Origin: an uncultured Erysipelotrichaceae bacterium
GTDB taxonomy: Bacteria > Bacillota_I > Bacilli_A > RFN20 > CAG-288
Assembly: GCA_902772915.1 (NCBI GenBank)
Contig: CACYCE010000027.1
Location: 1 to 44,989 of the forward strand
Reading direction: 5' to 3'
DNA: 44,989 nucleotides
Below are positions 1 to 7,700 of the stretch, piece after piece. Numbering within the stretch: position 1 is the stretch's first letter; every line of letters begins with the position of its first letter. The notes under the pieces were generated by a model. That model did not search any database and was not told the origin of the DNA. It saw only the letters and a list, made by a program, of their open reading frames with translations. The translations under genes were made by a program, and so were the position numbers.

Positions 1-87
1 AAAACTAATAATGCAATTATCTGTACAACTAAAACTATTTATCCGATTTCAAGTGGAGTATATGTCATACCATTTACAAGCATTTAA
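1..87 (+). pseudogene. C-terminal scrap of an unidentified ORF entering from the left edge
   Basis: Frame 1 is open from the window edge for 28 codons (including AIICTTKTIYPISSGVYVIP) and stops at TAA 85-87. It is too short to assign. It could be the true end of a gene lying mostly outside the window, or another decayed fragment like its neighbours. No terminator follows before the next fragment, which favours debris. Confidence 0.3.
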
Positions 88-108
88 CATAGAAAAAAGA
101 GTAAAAAG

Positions 109-162
109 ATGGAAATTTGGGATGCATACGCTAATTGCTTTAATAAAATAGAGAACTGTTAA
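109..162 (+). pseudogene. Nudix hydrolase N-terminal fragment
   Basis: Starting at ATG 109 the frame reads MEIWDAYANCFNKIENC and then stops. This resembles the first residues of Nudix hydrolases of the kind that begin M-E-x-W-D-x-Y-(D)-x-x-F-N-K-I. The rest of the domain, including the Nudix box, is absent. Only about 17 residues support the match, so the assignment is tentative, but it fits a region made of gene remnants. Confidence 0.3.
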
Positions 163-615
163 AATACCATATAATCAATTAGCATTAAATCATGAATATG
201 TTAATGATGCCAAAAATGATGCTAAAACTTTAGAAGAAAAAATTATTGATTTAATACAAGAAAACAACAAGATAACAAAGGCTATTATGGCAGAAAAAAA
301 ACTGGAGTTTCAAAAGCTACCATGTTGAATACTACAATAACAATGGATTTTTTATGGTAACAATTTACAATGCAAATTATTGTAAAAAACGGTAACGTTA
401 CCGAAAATGTTACCAATGTTACTAAAAACTTGACCAATCTTGAAAACCAAGTGCTTGAATTAATTAAACAAGAAATTAATACCACTAAAGATTTAGTTGT
501 TAAGACCGGAAAAACGAAAATGAGTATTTCAAGAACTACGGCAAGTCTCCAACAAAAGCACTTAATTGTAAGAGTAGGATCAAACAGAATTGGACACTGG
601 GAAGTAAAAGAATAA
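158..615 (+). pseudogene. Tail of an ATP-binding (AlbA_2/AAA_4-type) protein with two winged helices, frameshifted
   Basis: The first part (158-301) reads as a linker and a helix-turn-helix (IDLIQENNKITKAIMAEK). At an eight-A run (294-301) the frame must change to continue with TGVSKATMLN. That frame then meets an in-frame TAA at 358-360, after which the same frame is open from ATG 370 to 615 (81 codons). The last part is a winged helix ending VGSNRIGHWEV, very like the C-terminus of the large family of predicted ATP-binding regulators with an N-terminal AlbA_2 domain. The NVTENVTNVTK stretch is the repetitive linker common in that family. The N-terminal enzymatic part is missing, so this is a remnant. 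The 81-codon ORF alone could still be translated, but it has no ribosome-binding site. Confidence 0.6.
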
Positions 616-623
616 TAAAATGT

Positions 624-655
624 AAGCATCTATCTAAAATATGGTAGATGCTTTT
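624..655 (+). terminator. Rho-independent terminator
   Basis: AAGCATCTA (624-632) pairs with TAGATGCTT (645-653) and is followed by a short T run. It sits just after the remnant ending at 615 and shows that this gene was once the end of a transcription unit. Confidence 0.7.
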
Positions 656-1089
656 AATATATTGTCACATCTGTCACGCCAGTCACGTGTCACTAAGTGT
701 ATATACCAATAAATAATGGTTAGAGGGTGCCCTTCATCTATAGAGGGTGCATTGTATTAACAACAATTACCATACACATACGATATGAACAGACTTGATA
801 TTCATTATCAGGTCTTTTTTTCTTACTTTTTTGCCAATTTTAACAATTTTTGATGGTTTTCAAGCTAGTGGTGGATAAGCAATTACTGAAGAATATTTAT
901 CAAAACCTCAATTACTACATCCTTGATGCAAATTTTTAGATTGTTGACAGGACTTTAACTACCTAGGATGCACGCTTATTGATACAAAAAACTCAAGGAA
1001 CTATTAGTTGCTTTTAAATAAAAATCACAAAACTGTACTAAACAGAAATGTGATATTTATTCGGTAATCTTTAGATGTTAATTCAGCCT
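656..1089. other. Gene-poor remnant region with GTCAC repeats
   Basis: No intact gene was found. Four GTCAC units lie between about 664 and 693, which in one frame read VTSVTPVTCH then stop. GAGGGTGC occurs twice (about 723 and 743). Around 850-925 one frame reads FDGFQASGG-stop-AITEEYLSKPQ, which looks like decayed coding sequence I cannot name. Confidence 0.4.
791..821 (+). terminator. Rho-independent terminator
   Basis: AGACTTGATA (791-800) pairs, with one G-T wobble, with TATCAGGTCT (805-814), followed by a T7 run. It probably ended the lost gene that once filled this stretch. Confidence 0.65.
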
Positions 1090-1500
1090 TTATTGATGAT
1101 TATTAATCCAGACATTAATTGAATTAAGGATATATTTAACCTTATCTTTAGCCTTATCTTTTTCTACTAAATCCAAATTATCAATATCAGTTAGAACGTT
1201 GATTAATGATTCATCATTTTCTGGTTCTTCTCCATCTGGTATTAAATCAAAGAAATCCATCATATGTATCCACTCGCCCCATTGTTGCAGTTGAAATAGG
1301 GTTAATTCATCATCAAGAAATAATTCACAGGCATGTTTGGCATCGTACATTGTTACTGGAGCGTTTTTGCCATTATCAACTTCTAATGTTGAAGTAGAAA
1401 TACCATCTTCACTAAAAAGTGAAGGATTAGTTTCTTTAAGCTCCTTAATGCCGTCTAGATGAACGAATTTTACCAATGACTTATATTTATGTTGTGCCAT
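1090..1500 (-). CDS. Acidic small protein, possible immunity/antitoxin partner
   Basis: A 136-residue protein starting MAQHKYKSLVKF. This start is chosen because AAAGGAG lies 7 bases upstream; the ORF is open 20 codons further but without a better site. The N-terminal third is basic to neutral. The rest is strongly acidic (DDELTLFQLQQWGEW, PDGEEPENDES) and helical in appearance, with no signal peptide or membrane segment. I do not recognise the family. It starts one base after the stop of the toxin-like ORF upstream (stop at 1502), a spacing typical of co-translated toxin-immunity or toxin-antitoxin pairs. That role is inferred from charge and context only. Confidence 0.6.
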   Translation of the reverse strand: MAQHKYKSLVKFVHLDGIKELKETNPSLFSEDGISTSTLEVDNGKNAPVTMYDAKHACELFLDDELTLFQLQQWGEWIHMMDFFDLIPDGEEPENDESLINVLTDIDNLDLVEKDKAKDKVKYILNSINVWINNHQ

Positions 1501-1501
1501 A

Positions 1502-1819
1502 TTATAACTCCTTTGTAGGCCATTTGATATGCCTATGAACTTTGTTTCCTTTATTGTCAACAGTATCTTTGAAAACTGCTCTTATTGTACCATCTTTATA
1601 CAAAATTTTTACATATTCAGCATACGACCCAGGAACATCGCCTGGTTTAGTTGCCCTTAATACATGTAATCCATTTTCATAAATCTCATATCTAAAGTTT
1701 GTATAAGATGAACCGGTTCTTTTTGCAAATAACTTTGCTTCCTTTCTTATAGTGGAGTCCATCTTGTTTATTGATTTCACAAAATCGCTTTTTGATGGAC
1801 TTACTTCGCTTTTTATCAA
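1502..1819 (-). pseudogene. Headless toxin-like ORF (possible C-terminal domain of a polymorphic toxin)
   Basis: Up to 105 residues: a basic, Lys/Arg-rich N-terminal helix (MDSTIRKEAKLFAKRTG) and then a beta-rich part (RYEIYENGLHVL, YAEYVKILYKDG, HRHIKWP). No credible start exists. The frame opens at about 1834, the only upstream candidate is TTG 1819, the first ATG is internal at 1762, and neither has a Shine-Dalgarno site. Its 5' end coincides with the truncated 5' end of the opposite-strand DUF4143 fragment, so the N-terminus was probably removed by a rearrangement. The downstream partner gene has a perfect ribosome-binding site and is intact. This fits a detached polymorphic-toxin C-terminal domain with its immunity gene, but the domain family is not recognised. 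Confidence 0.4.
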
Positions 1820-1822
1820 TAA

Positions 1823-2162
1823 GGAAAGGAATATTTAAAAACTTTAGGGAAGTATTATATATCTGATATAGGCTAAAGAAATTATCTACTTGGTTTAACA
1901 GATAGAGACAGAAGACATATATTAGAAAATATAGTTTATTATGAATTGCTAAGAAGAGGTTATGATGTTGCAATAGGAAAAATTGATAATAAAGAATTTA
2001 ACTTTATTGCAAATAAGCCAAATGAAAAAATCTATTTTCAAGTTGCTGAATCCATAAATGATGAAGTGACTCGTGAAAGAGAATTATGAAAAAATAATAT
2101 TATCTATGGATGAAATGAAAGAAACATATGATGGGATAAAATCAATAAATATTATGAATTGA
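1823..2162 (+). pseudogene. AAA ATPase (AAA_14/DUF4143) C-terminal fragment, decayed
   Basis: The frame from 1823 reads GKEYLKTLGKYYISDIG, a stop (TAA where Leu is expected), then RNYLLGLTDRDRRHILENIV, YYELLRRGYDVAIGKIDNKE and FIANKPNEKIYFQVAES, ending in TGA at about 2086. A different frame continues with EKIILSMDEMKETYDGIKSI to 2162. These are the hallmark C-terminal DUF4143 segments of the widespread predicted ATPases that begin with an AAA_14 domain. The N-terminal ATPase half is missing, and at least one nonsense codon and one frameshift are visible, so this copy is dead. A gene of the same family begins at 44864. Confidence 0.85.
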
Positions 2163-2272
2163 CTATTAAATTAAAAATAAACTCTCATATCGAATACTTT
2201 TCTTTACATATTATTTAGAAATGATAAAAATATTATTTTTTTCACTTGAAAAATGAATCTGATGTTCCTATA

Positions 2273-2298
2273 TTTGAAAATATGGGGGTATTTTCAAA
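2273..2298 (+). promoter_or_regulatory. Stem-loop presenting the aquaporin ribosome-binding site
   Basis: TTTGAAAATA (2273-2282) is the exact inverted repeat of TATTTTCAAA (2289-2298). The six-base loop is TGGGGG and contains the only Shine-Dalgarno-like sequence before the ATG at 2299. The start codon abuts the 3' arm. Folding would bring the loop and the start codon together and could tune translation. Confidence 0.5.
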
Positions 2299-3033
2299 AT
2301 GGAAAATATAAAGAAAAAACTCGTTGCTGAATGCTTAGGAACCTTTGTTCTCGTTTTCTTTGCGTGCGGTGTTGCTGCGGTGACTGGCTGTGATATTAAT
2401 AATTACGGCACAGTAGTTGCGACTGCCTTAGCCTTTGGTTTAGTTATTGTAGCGATGGCTTATTCAATTGGAAGAATTAGCGGCTGTCACATCAATCCTG
2501 CTGTAACCTTAGGTTGCATGCTAGATAAGAGAATGAGTGTTAAAGAAGGCTTGCTCTATATGCTTGCTCAAGTTGTTGGTGCTATTCTAGGAGGAATCAC
2601 TTTATTTGGTATTGCTAAAGGCTGTGGTTTAACTCTCGCAGGAAATGCTTGTAACACTGTAGTTAACGCTGCTGCTCCTGGTAACTGGAATGCTGGAAAT
2701 GTAATTTGTTCCTTACTTATTGAAATCATCATGACATTTGTCTTTGTCTATGTCATTCTCAATGTCACTTCTGAAAATAGTGGTGCGGGCAAAAAAACTG
2801 GTATAATCATTGGTTTGACTCTCACTTTAGTCCACTTGCTCGGTATCAACTTCACTGGAACATCAGTCAACCCTGCTAGAAGTATTGGTACTGCTGTAGC
2901 TGCTGCTATTTTTAATGGTGACTTAATTCCTTTAGCTAATGTCTGGGTCTTCATCGTCGCTCCTTTAGCTGGTGGAGCTTTAGCAGCCTGTGTATATTCT
3001 TTACTTCATAAAGAAAAAGCAAAGCAAAATTAA
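2299..3033 (+). CDS. aqpZ: Aquaporin (MIP family channel), AqpZ-like
   Basis: A 244-residue integral membrane channel with six hydrophobic segments and two half-helices carrying the NPA signatures: GCHINPAVTLG near residue 72 and TSVNPARSIG near residue 196. The selectivity-filter positions look aquaporin-like rather than glycerol-facilitator-like: Phe in ALAFGL, His in LVHLLG, Thr in GTSVNPAR, and the Arg after the second NPA. It should therefore pass water and perhaps other small neutral solutes. The length is normal for the family. It is monocistronic, flanked by degraded DNA upstream and a strong terminator downstream. The symbol is by similarity; glycerol transport cannot be excluded. 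Confidence 0.92.
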   Translation: MENIKKKLVAECLGTFVLVFFACGVAAVTGCDINNYGTVVATALAFGLVIVAMAYSIGRISGCHINPAVTLGCMLDKRMSVKEGLLYMLAQVVGAILGGITLFGIAKGCGLTLAGNACNTVVNAAAPGNWNAGNVICSLLIEIIMTFVFVYVILNVTSENSGAGKKTGIIIGLTLTLVHLLGINFTGTSVNPARSIGTAVAAAIFNGDLIPLANVWVFIVAPLAGGALAACVYSLLHKEKAKQN

Positions 3034-3042
3034 TTTATTTAA

Positions 3043-3080
3043 TGCATGAATTGGTGGGGTCACCCACCTTTTTTCATGCA
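3043..3080 (+). terminator. Terminator after the aquaporin gene
   Basis: GGTGGG (3053-3058) pairs with CCCACC (3063-3068) and is followed by six T. It is nested inside a longer perfect inverted repeat, TGCATGAA (3043-3050) with TTCATGCA (3073-3080). Confidence 0.85.
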
Positions 3081-3149
3081 GGGAAGTAAACGTATATATA
3101 AGAAATCGTTTACATGCTATATTTTAGAAAAATATGCGGTAAAGAATTA

Positions 3150-3158
3150 TGTTATATT
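3150..3158 (+). promoter_or_regulatory. Extended -10 promoter, probable leaderless start
   Basis: TG-T-TATATT ends six bases before the ATG at 3165, so transcription would begin at or next to the start codon. No Shine-Dalgarno sequence is present. Confidence 0.5.
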
Positions 3159-3164
3159 AGTTCC

Positions 3165-3749
3165 ATGGATAAAAAAACCACTAAGTATTATAAAGAACAC
3201 GCCTCAGAATTTATTGAATCGACTTTCAATGCCGATTTAAGTTCTTTATATTCATTTTTTTTACAATATATTCCTTCTTCAGGTAAGATTTTAGATCTAG
3301 GATGTGGAAGTGGAAGAGATAGCCTTTATTTTAAAAATAAAGGTTACGATGTTTACTCTATAGATATCATTGAAGAAATGATATCTAACTGTAAAAAACT
3401 AGGTTTAGAAAAGAGCTATTGTACTTCTATAGAAGATTACAATCCCTCCTTTAAATTTGATGCTATATGGTCTTTAGCAAGTCTAGTTCATCATTCTAAA
3501 GGTGAATGTGCTCTAGCTTTAAATAAGATCAATTCTATATTGAGGAAAGATGGAATTCTATATCTTTCTTTAGTTAAAGGTGAAGGGGAATTTAGCGATT
3601 CTAATTCTCGATTATATAGTGGATATACTTCTAAAGAAGTATATGACATGCTTATAAAAGAAGGATTTGATATTATTCAAATTGATGAGTCTGACGATTC
3701 ATTAAAAAGAAGTAGAAAGTGGATTAACGCTCTAGCTAGAAAGAGATAA
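3165..3749 (+). CDS. Class I SAM-dependent methyltransferase
   Basis: A 194-residue soluble enzyme with a Rossmann-fold methyltransferase domain. Motif I is ILDLGCGSGRDS near residue 42, followed by the acidic VYSIDI strand. FDAIWSLASLVH matches motif IV. It resembles TehB/UbiE-type small-molecule methyltransferases, but the substrate cannot be told. I chose ATG 3165 over the earlier in-frame start at 3114 because MDKKTTKYYKEHA is the usual N-terminus for such proteins and an extended -10 box lies just upstream. It is followed five bases after its stop by a HAD phosphatase, so the two are probably co-transcribed. Confidence 0.8.
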   Translation: MDKKTTKYYKEHASEFIESTFNADLSSLYSFFLQYIPSSGKILDLGCGSGRDSLYFKNKGYDVYSIDIIEEMISNCKKLGLEKSYCTSIEDYNPSFKFDAIWSLASLVHHSKGECALALNKINSILRKDGILYLSLVKGEGEFSDSNSRLYSGYTSKEVYDMLIKEGFDIIQIDESDDSLKRSRKWINALARKR

Positions 3750-3754
3750 TTATT

Positions 3755-4459
3755 ATGGATAAGAAAATGGTTCTATTTGATTTAGATGGTACATTGTTAC
3801 CTATGGATAACGATTATTTTACTGAGAAATATTTCGTTTTACTCTGTAAGAAGTTAGTTCCTTATGGTTATGAACCTAAAAAATTAATTGCTTCTATTTG
3901 GCAAGGCACTAAAGCTATGGTCTTAAATGATGGAAGTAAAACTAACGAAGAAGCTTTTTGGGAGAAATACGCTTCAATTTACGGTAAGGAGTCATTAAAA
4001 CACAAACCAGTATTAGAAGAATTCTACACCGTTGATTTTAACCAAGCTAAAGAATATTGTGGATTTAATCCTCTAGCTAGAAAAGTTATAGATTTACTTA
4101 AATCTCAAGGGAAGAGAATTGCTTTAGCGACTAATCCTATCTTTCCTAAAAAAGCTACAGAATTAAGAATAGGTTGGGCGGGACTAAAGCCTGATGATTT
4201 TGAATATATCACCGCTTATGAAAATTCATCTTACTGTAAACCTAATCTCGATTATTACAAAGATTTATGCAAGAAATTAGGAGTAGAACCTAGTCAATGC
4301 TTGATGGTTGGTAACGATGTCAACGAAGATATGATTACTCAAGATTTAGGAATGGAAGTCTTCTTAATTACGGATTTCTTAATAAATAAGAGTAATAAAG
4401 ATATCTCAAAATACAATAGAGGTAATTTCTCCGATTTAATAGATTATCTATCTAAATAA
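3755..4459 (+). CDS. HAD-superfamily hydrolase (phosphatase-like)
   Basis: A 234-residue HAD hydrolase. Motif I is LFDLDGTL near residue 7 (nucleophile Asp, acid Asp). A Thr-containing motif II lies in IALATNP, Lys is in YCKPNLDYY, and the distal acidic motif is VGNDVNEDM. A helical cap of about 80 residues follows motif I, as in subclass C1. It is expected to remove phosphate from a small metabolite, but the substrate is unknown. It lies in a two-gene unit with the upstream methyltransferase and ends at a strong terminator. Confidence 0.85.
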   Translation: MDKKMVLFDLDGTLLPMDNDYFTEKYFVLLCKKLVPYGYEPKKLIASIWQGTKAMVLNDGSKTNEEAFWEKYASIYGKESLKHKPVLEEFYTVDFNQAKEYCGFNPLARKVIDLLKSQGKRIALATNPIFPKKATELRIGWAGLKPDDFEYITAYENSSYCKPNLDYYKDLCKKLGVEPSQCLMVGNDVNEDMITQDLGMEVFLITDFLINKSNKDISKYNRGNFSDLIDYLSK

Positions 4460-4470
4460 ATGAAATATTC

Positions 4471-4505
4471 ATAGTTTGAGACTAATAATCTCAAACTATT
4501 TTTAT
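4471..4505 (+). terminator. Terminator after the HAD hydrolase
   Basis: An 11-bp perfect stem, ATAGTTTGAGA (4471-4481) with TCTCAAACTAT (4489-4499), is followed by a T run. Confidence 0.9.
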
Positions 4506-4547
4506 TTATTAAAATAAGTGATAATTTTATATATAGAGGTTATATAA

Positions 4548-5279
4548 ATGCTAATAAATCATTCTAAAATTCTCGCTTCTATGTGCTTAGCTAATCAAGA
4601 AATTAAACTCTCTTACTTTTTAAAGATGGTTGAAGAAGTGTCAATTTCTGATACTATTAGAGCGGGATTAACTAAACATAGAACTTTAGAAAGAGGATTT
4701 TTATGGGTAATTTCTAGAATGTCATTTAAAGTATATAAATTACCTAAATATGATGATTTAGTCTTCCTTTCAACTTTCGCTTTAAAGAAGATGAGAAATT
4801 TCTTTCCTAGGTATTACATCTTAAGAAATTCTAAAGGAGAGAAATTAATCGAGGGTGAAGCTATATGGTGCTTAATCGATCAAAATACTAGAAAGATAAT
4901 CGACCCTAGAGATTATAAAATTCAAATTCATCGAGTTAGTTTACCCATAGATATAAATAGGGATGAAATTAACATGTATATCCCTAATATTAAAAATCCC
5001 ACTAAAGAAGAAAAAAGAGAAGTTAGATATTCCGATTTAGATTTAAATGGACATATGACTAATTACAGATACGCTGATTGGTATTTAGATATGCACGATA
5101 TCTCTTTCTTTGAGGAAAATAAAATCACCGCATTTAAGATTGCTTTCTTGTCAGAAGCTAAATATGGTCAAGATATAGATTTAGTTTTTGAAAATCAAGG
5201 TAATATCGATTTACTTTTAGGAAAGAATGGAGATAATAAAATCTTCCAAATTGAAGTGGATTTAGATAAGAGGAATTAA
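4548..5279 (+). CDS. Acyl-ACP thioesterase (FatA/FatB-like)
   Basis: A 243-residue double-hotdog protein. The first half carries a helix-wrapped strand set (WVISRMSFKVYKLP). The second half carries YSDLDLNGHMTNYRYADW, which matches the Asp/Asn-x-His signature of bacterial acyl-ACP thioesterases of PF01643. It would release free fatty acids from acyl carrier protein in the cytoplasm, feeding membrane lipid or fatty acid export. An AGAGG site precedes the start at normal spacing. Its last 18 bases overlap the 3' end of the convergent HAD gene. No other fatty acid genes are nearby. Confidence 0.85.
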   Translation: MLINHSKILASMCLANQEIKLSYFLKMVEEVSISDTIRAGLTKHRTLERGFLWVISRMSFKVYKLPKYDDLVFLSTFALKKMRNFFPRYYILRNSKGEKLIEGEAIWCLIDQNTRKIIDPRDYKIQIHRVSLPIDINRDEINMYIPNIKNPTKEEKREVRYSDLDLNGHMTNYRYADWYLDMHDISFFEENKITAFKIAFLSEAKYGQDIDLVFENQGNIDLLLGKNGDNKIFQIEVDLDKRN

Positions 5280-5909
5280 TTCTTCTATAGATTCAGTAAC
5301 TACAAAGGGATTAGCTTGCTCTAATCTCTTTTTTGATTGGTGCCCTCTAGCGACTAGAGCACATCTAGCATTTAAAGTTGAAGCGACTTCTAAATCGTGA
5401 ATAGTATCCCCTATAAACAAAGTTCTTTTAGGATTGAATTCATGAGTAGAAAAATAATCTATAGCTTCTTGAAGCTTAGAATTGGCGTAGATATCTTTAA
5501 TGCCGATAATGTCATCAAAATAATCTCGAATCTTGAAAAATCTAAGTTGTTCATCTAATTGTTGCTCTTTAGTCGCAGAAAGAACTAATAGTCTTTTAGT
5601 CTGCTTAAATTTAGACAAGCAACTTATTACATCGTCAAAAAGTGGGCAGTTGATAAACATAGCTCGATAGTCTTTATCAAATTCGTAAGCCAGTTTAGCA
5701 AAATCATCTTTACCACTATCAAAATCAAAGCCCGCTTGTCTGTAATATTCCTTGATAGGGAAAGTAAAGATGTTTAAATAATCTTTCTTAGTAACCTCTT
5801 TATGGTTATTAGCTTTAAGCATCTTATTTAGCAAATTTAAACAGAGGTCGACATCGTCGACTAGAGTACCGTTATAATCGAATACTAAAGTATCAAATTC
5901 ATTATTCAT
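5262..5909 (-). CDS. HAD-family hydrolase, phosphoglycolate phosphatase-like
   Basis: A 215-residue HAD protein with motif I LVFDYNGTLVDD near residue 8 (Asn in place of the usual second Asp+1 residue, as in a known subgroup), motif II VLSATK, and distal motif FIGDTIHDLEVA near residue 166. The fold and length match Gph/PpaX-type phosphatases. The substrate is not known. There is no ribosome-binding site; TATAAT (reverse strand of 5918-5923) ends eight bases before the ATG, so the mRNA is probably leaderless. It is transcribed separately from pepF, whose terminator lies between them. Confidence 0.82.
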   Translation of the reverse strand: MNNEFDTLVFDYNGTLVDDVDLCLNLLNKMLKANNHKEVTKKDYLNIFTFPIKEYYRQAGFDFDSGKDDFAKLAYEFDKDYRAMFINCPLFDDVISCLSKFKQTKRLLVLSATKEQQLDEQLRFFKIRDYFDDIIGIKDIYANSKLQEAIDYFSTHEFNPKRTLFIGDTIHDLEVASTLNARCALVARGHQSKKRLEQANPFVVTESIEELIPLI

Positions 5910-5917
5910 ACTTAGAT

Positions 5918-5923
5918 ATTATA
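5918..5923 (-). promoter_or_regulatory. -10 box for a probable leaderless mRNA
   Basis: On the minus strand the consensus TATAAT ends eight bases before the ATG at 5909, and no Shine-Dalgarno sequence intervenes. Confidence 0.5.
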
Positions 5924-5954
5924 TTTAAATTATTTATTTAAGTCACTTTTTATT

Positions 5955-5986
5955 GAAAAAATCTGCTAGAAAATATCTAGCAGATT
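5955..5986 (-). terminator. Terminator of the M32-M3 peptidase operon
   Basis: On the minus strand, ATCTGCTAGA (5985-5976) pairs with TCTAGCAGAT (5970-5961) and is followed by six U. It lies directly behind the pepF stop. Confidence 0.88.
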
Positions 5987-5991
5987 ATCAT

Positions 5992-7698
5992 TTAGAACTT
6001 TGAATCGTCGAATTTCTTTAAATATTTATTTAATTTAGGAATTAAGTTAGGGATAGTTTGATCATCCATAGGATTTGCTATTCCACTCTCTTTTAATAAT
6101 TGTTTGTAAGGTAAAGTTCCACCTAACTTACAATAATTGATATATTTTTTAAACGTCTTCTTAGGTGAACGTAAAGATTCAACAAAGAATTCAAAGGCTG
6201 CAACTTGAGCGATAGTGTAATCGATATAGTAAAGAGGATCCACGTAGATGTGAAGCTGTCTCATCCAGTATCCTCCACTTTCTAAGAATTGATTTTCTTT
6301 ACCGAAGACTTTTTGAGGAGTATAAATTTTTTCTAATTCTCTCCATTTAGCTTTTCTTTGCTCGTGAGAAGCGTGTGGGTTTTTATAAACCCAATCTTGG
6401 AAGTGATCGACACAGACTCCGTAAGGAATAAATTCTAACCCATCTACAACGTGAGAATATCTGTATTTAGGATCATCTTCTTCAAAGAATAATTTCATCC
6501 AAGGATAAGTTAAGAATTCCATAGACATCGAATGAATTTCCGAACATTCATATCCAGGAGAGCGCAATTCAGGTACTTTGATATTACTTGCTAAGAAACC
6601 TTGTAAAGAGTGACCAAATTCATGCGTTAAGACATCGACATCTCCTGAAGAGCCATTGAAGTTAGAAAAGATAAACGAAGATTTTAAAGTAGGGATGTAA
6701 GTCATATATCCTCCAGGAATCTTTCCGGGTTTAGCTTCGACATCCATCATTTCATGCTCGACCATGAAGTTGAAGTATTTAGAAGGTATCTTATTCATCT
6801 CCGCATACATCTTTTGAGCTTTTTCAATTAATTCTTTAGGAGTGCCTTTGGGTTTAGGATTACCAGATAAGAATTGTAATCTCAAATCGTAATAAGCCAT
6901 TTTTTTAATTCCGATTCTCTTAGCTTGTTTCTTATATAACTTCTGAGTTAAAGGAACTATATCAGAGATGACTTTTTCTCTGTATTTAGCGACGTCCTTT
7001 TCATCGTAATCAGATCTACCTAAACGGAGATAACCTAATTTGAGGTAATTATCAAATCCAAGTTTCTTAGCCATTCTGTCTCTTACAGAAACTAAACGAG
7101 AATAGATATCTCCTAACTTTTCTTCGTTTTTCGCAAAAAATTCCCAGTAAGCTTCACTAGCTTCTTTTCTTTCTAATCTATCTTTAGAATCCATGAAAGG
7201 ATCTAATTTAGTGATAGGTAGTTCTTGACCTCTAAAAGTAGTAGTAGCTTTACCCATCAAGCGATTGTATTCACTGGATATAGCATTTTCTTCAGCTAGA
7301 TCATCCATAATCTCAGGTGAGAAAGTCTTCATATTATTTTCAACTTTAAGAAAATAGTAAGAAGAGAATTCTTCTTCTAATTCTTTTCTAAAGGGTGATT
7401 TAACTAAGACTTTAGAGAATTTGTTATCAACTTCAGATAATTTAGGCAAGTTCGCGTCGTAATAATCCATCAATTTGTTGATTTCTTTATCGTTGATATC
7501 AATGGTATTTCTAATTTGAACTATTTGAATATCTGAATTAATTTTGTCATCTAATTTAAATTTTTCATAGACGACTTTCTTAGCTTCGTCAGCATTAGTA
7601 GCTTTTTCTAATTTTTCAATTAAAGCGTCGTATTTTTTACAAGTAGAATTTATATTAACTTTCTTAACAGGGACATTACTAAATTTATCAAATTTCAT
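5992..7698 (-). CDS. pepF: Oligoendopeptidase F-type M3 metallopeptidase
   Basis: A 568-residue zinc peptidase of the M3 family. The active site THEFGHSLQG falls at about residues 358-367 (two His ligands and catalytic Glu), with the downstream helix YECSEIHSMSMEFL supplying the third ligand Glu. The C-terminal IDYTIAQVAAFEFF segment is typical of the M3B subfamily. It cleaves medium-length oligopeptides in the cytoplasm. TGGAGG overlaps the end of the upstream M32 gene, and the start lies two bases after that gene's stop, so the pair are coupled. The symbol is by family similarity. Confidence 0.9.
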   Translation of the reverse strand: MKFDKFSNVPVKKVNINSTCKKYDALIEKLEKATNADEAKKVVYEKFKLDDKINSDIQIVQIRNTIDINDKEINKLMDYYDANLPKLSEVDNKFSKVLVKSPFRKELEEEFSSYYFLKVENNMKTFSPEIMDDLAEENAISSEYNRLMGKATTTFRGQELPITKLDPFMDSKDRLERKEASEAYWEFFAKNEEKLGDIYSRLVSVRDRMAKKLGFDNYLKLGYLRLGRSDYDEKDVAKYREKVISDIVPLTQKLYKKQAKRIGIKKMAYYDLRLQFLSGNPKPKGTPKELIEKAQKMYAEMNKIPSKYFNFMVEHEMMDVEAKPGKIPGGYMTYIPTLKSSFIFSNFNGSSGDVDVLTHEFGHSLQGFLASNIKVPELRSPGYECSEIHSMSMEFLTYPWMKLFFEEDDPKYRYSHVVDGLEFIPYGVCVDHFQDWVYKNPHASHEQRKAKWRELEKIYTPQKVFGKENQFLESGGYWMRQLHIYVDPLYYIDYTIAQVAAFEFFVESLRSPKKTFKKYINYCKLGGTLPYKQLLKESGIANPMDDQTIPNLIPKLNKYLKKFDDSKF

Positions 7699-7700
7699 TT

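Noticed and set aside
392-403. GGTAACGTTACC palindrome as an operator
   Set aside because: It lies inside the repetitive NVTENVTNVT linker of the decayed ATP-binding gene and is explained by the repeated codons.
285-629. 114-codon minus-strand ORF
   Set aside because: It lies opposite the winged-helix remnant, whose plus-strand frame gives a clear family match; no ribosome-binding site was seen.
663-699. GTCAC repeats as a CRISPR or iteron array
   Set aside because: Four five-base units with irregular spacing and a readable VTSVTPVT frame; too short for either, more likely decayed coding sequence.
1692-1973. 93-codon minus-strand ORF
   Set aside because: It is antisense to the DUF4143 fragment and out of frame with the toxin-like ORF; its composition (Phe/Leu/Tyr/Lys rich) is that of a shadow frame.
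3046-3240. 64-codon plus-strand ORF over the aquaporin terminator
   Set aside because: It begins inside the terminator and overlaps the methyltransferase start in another frame.
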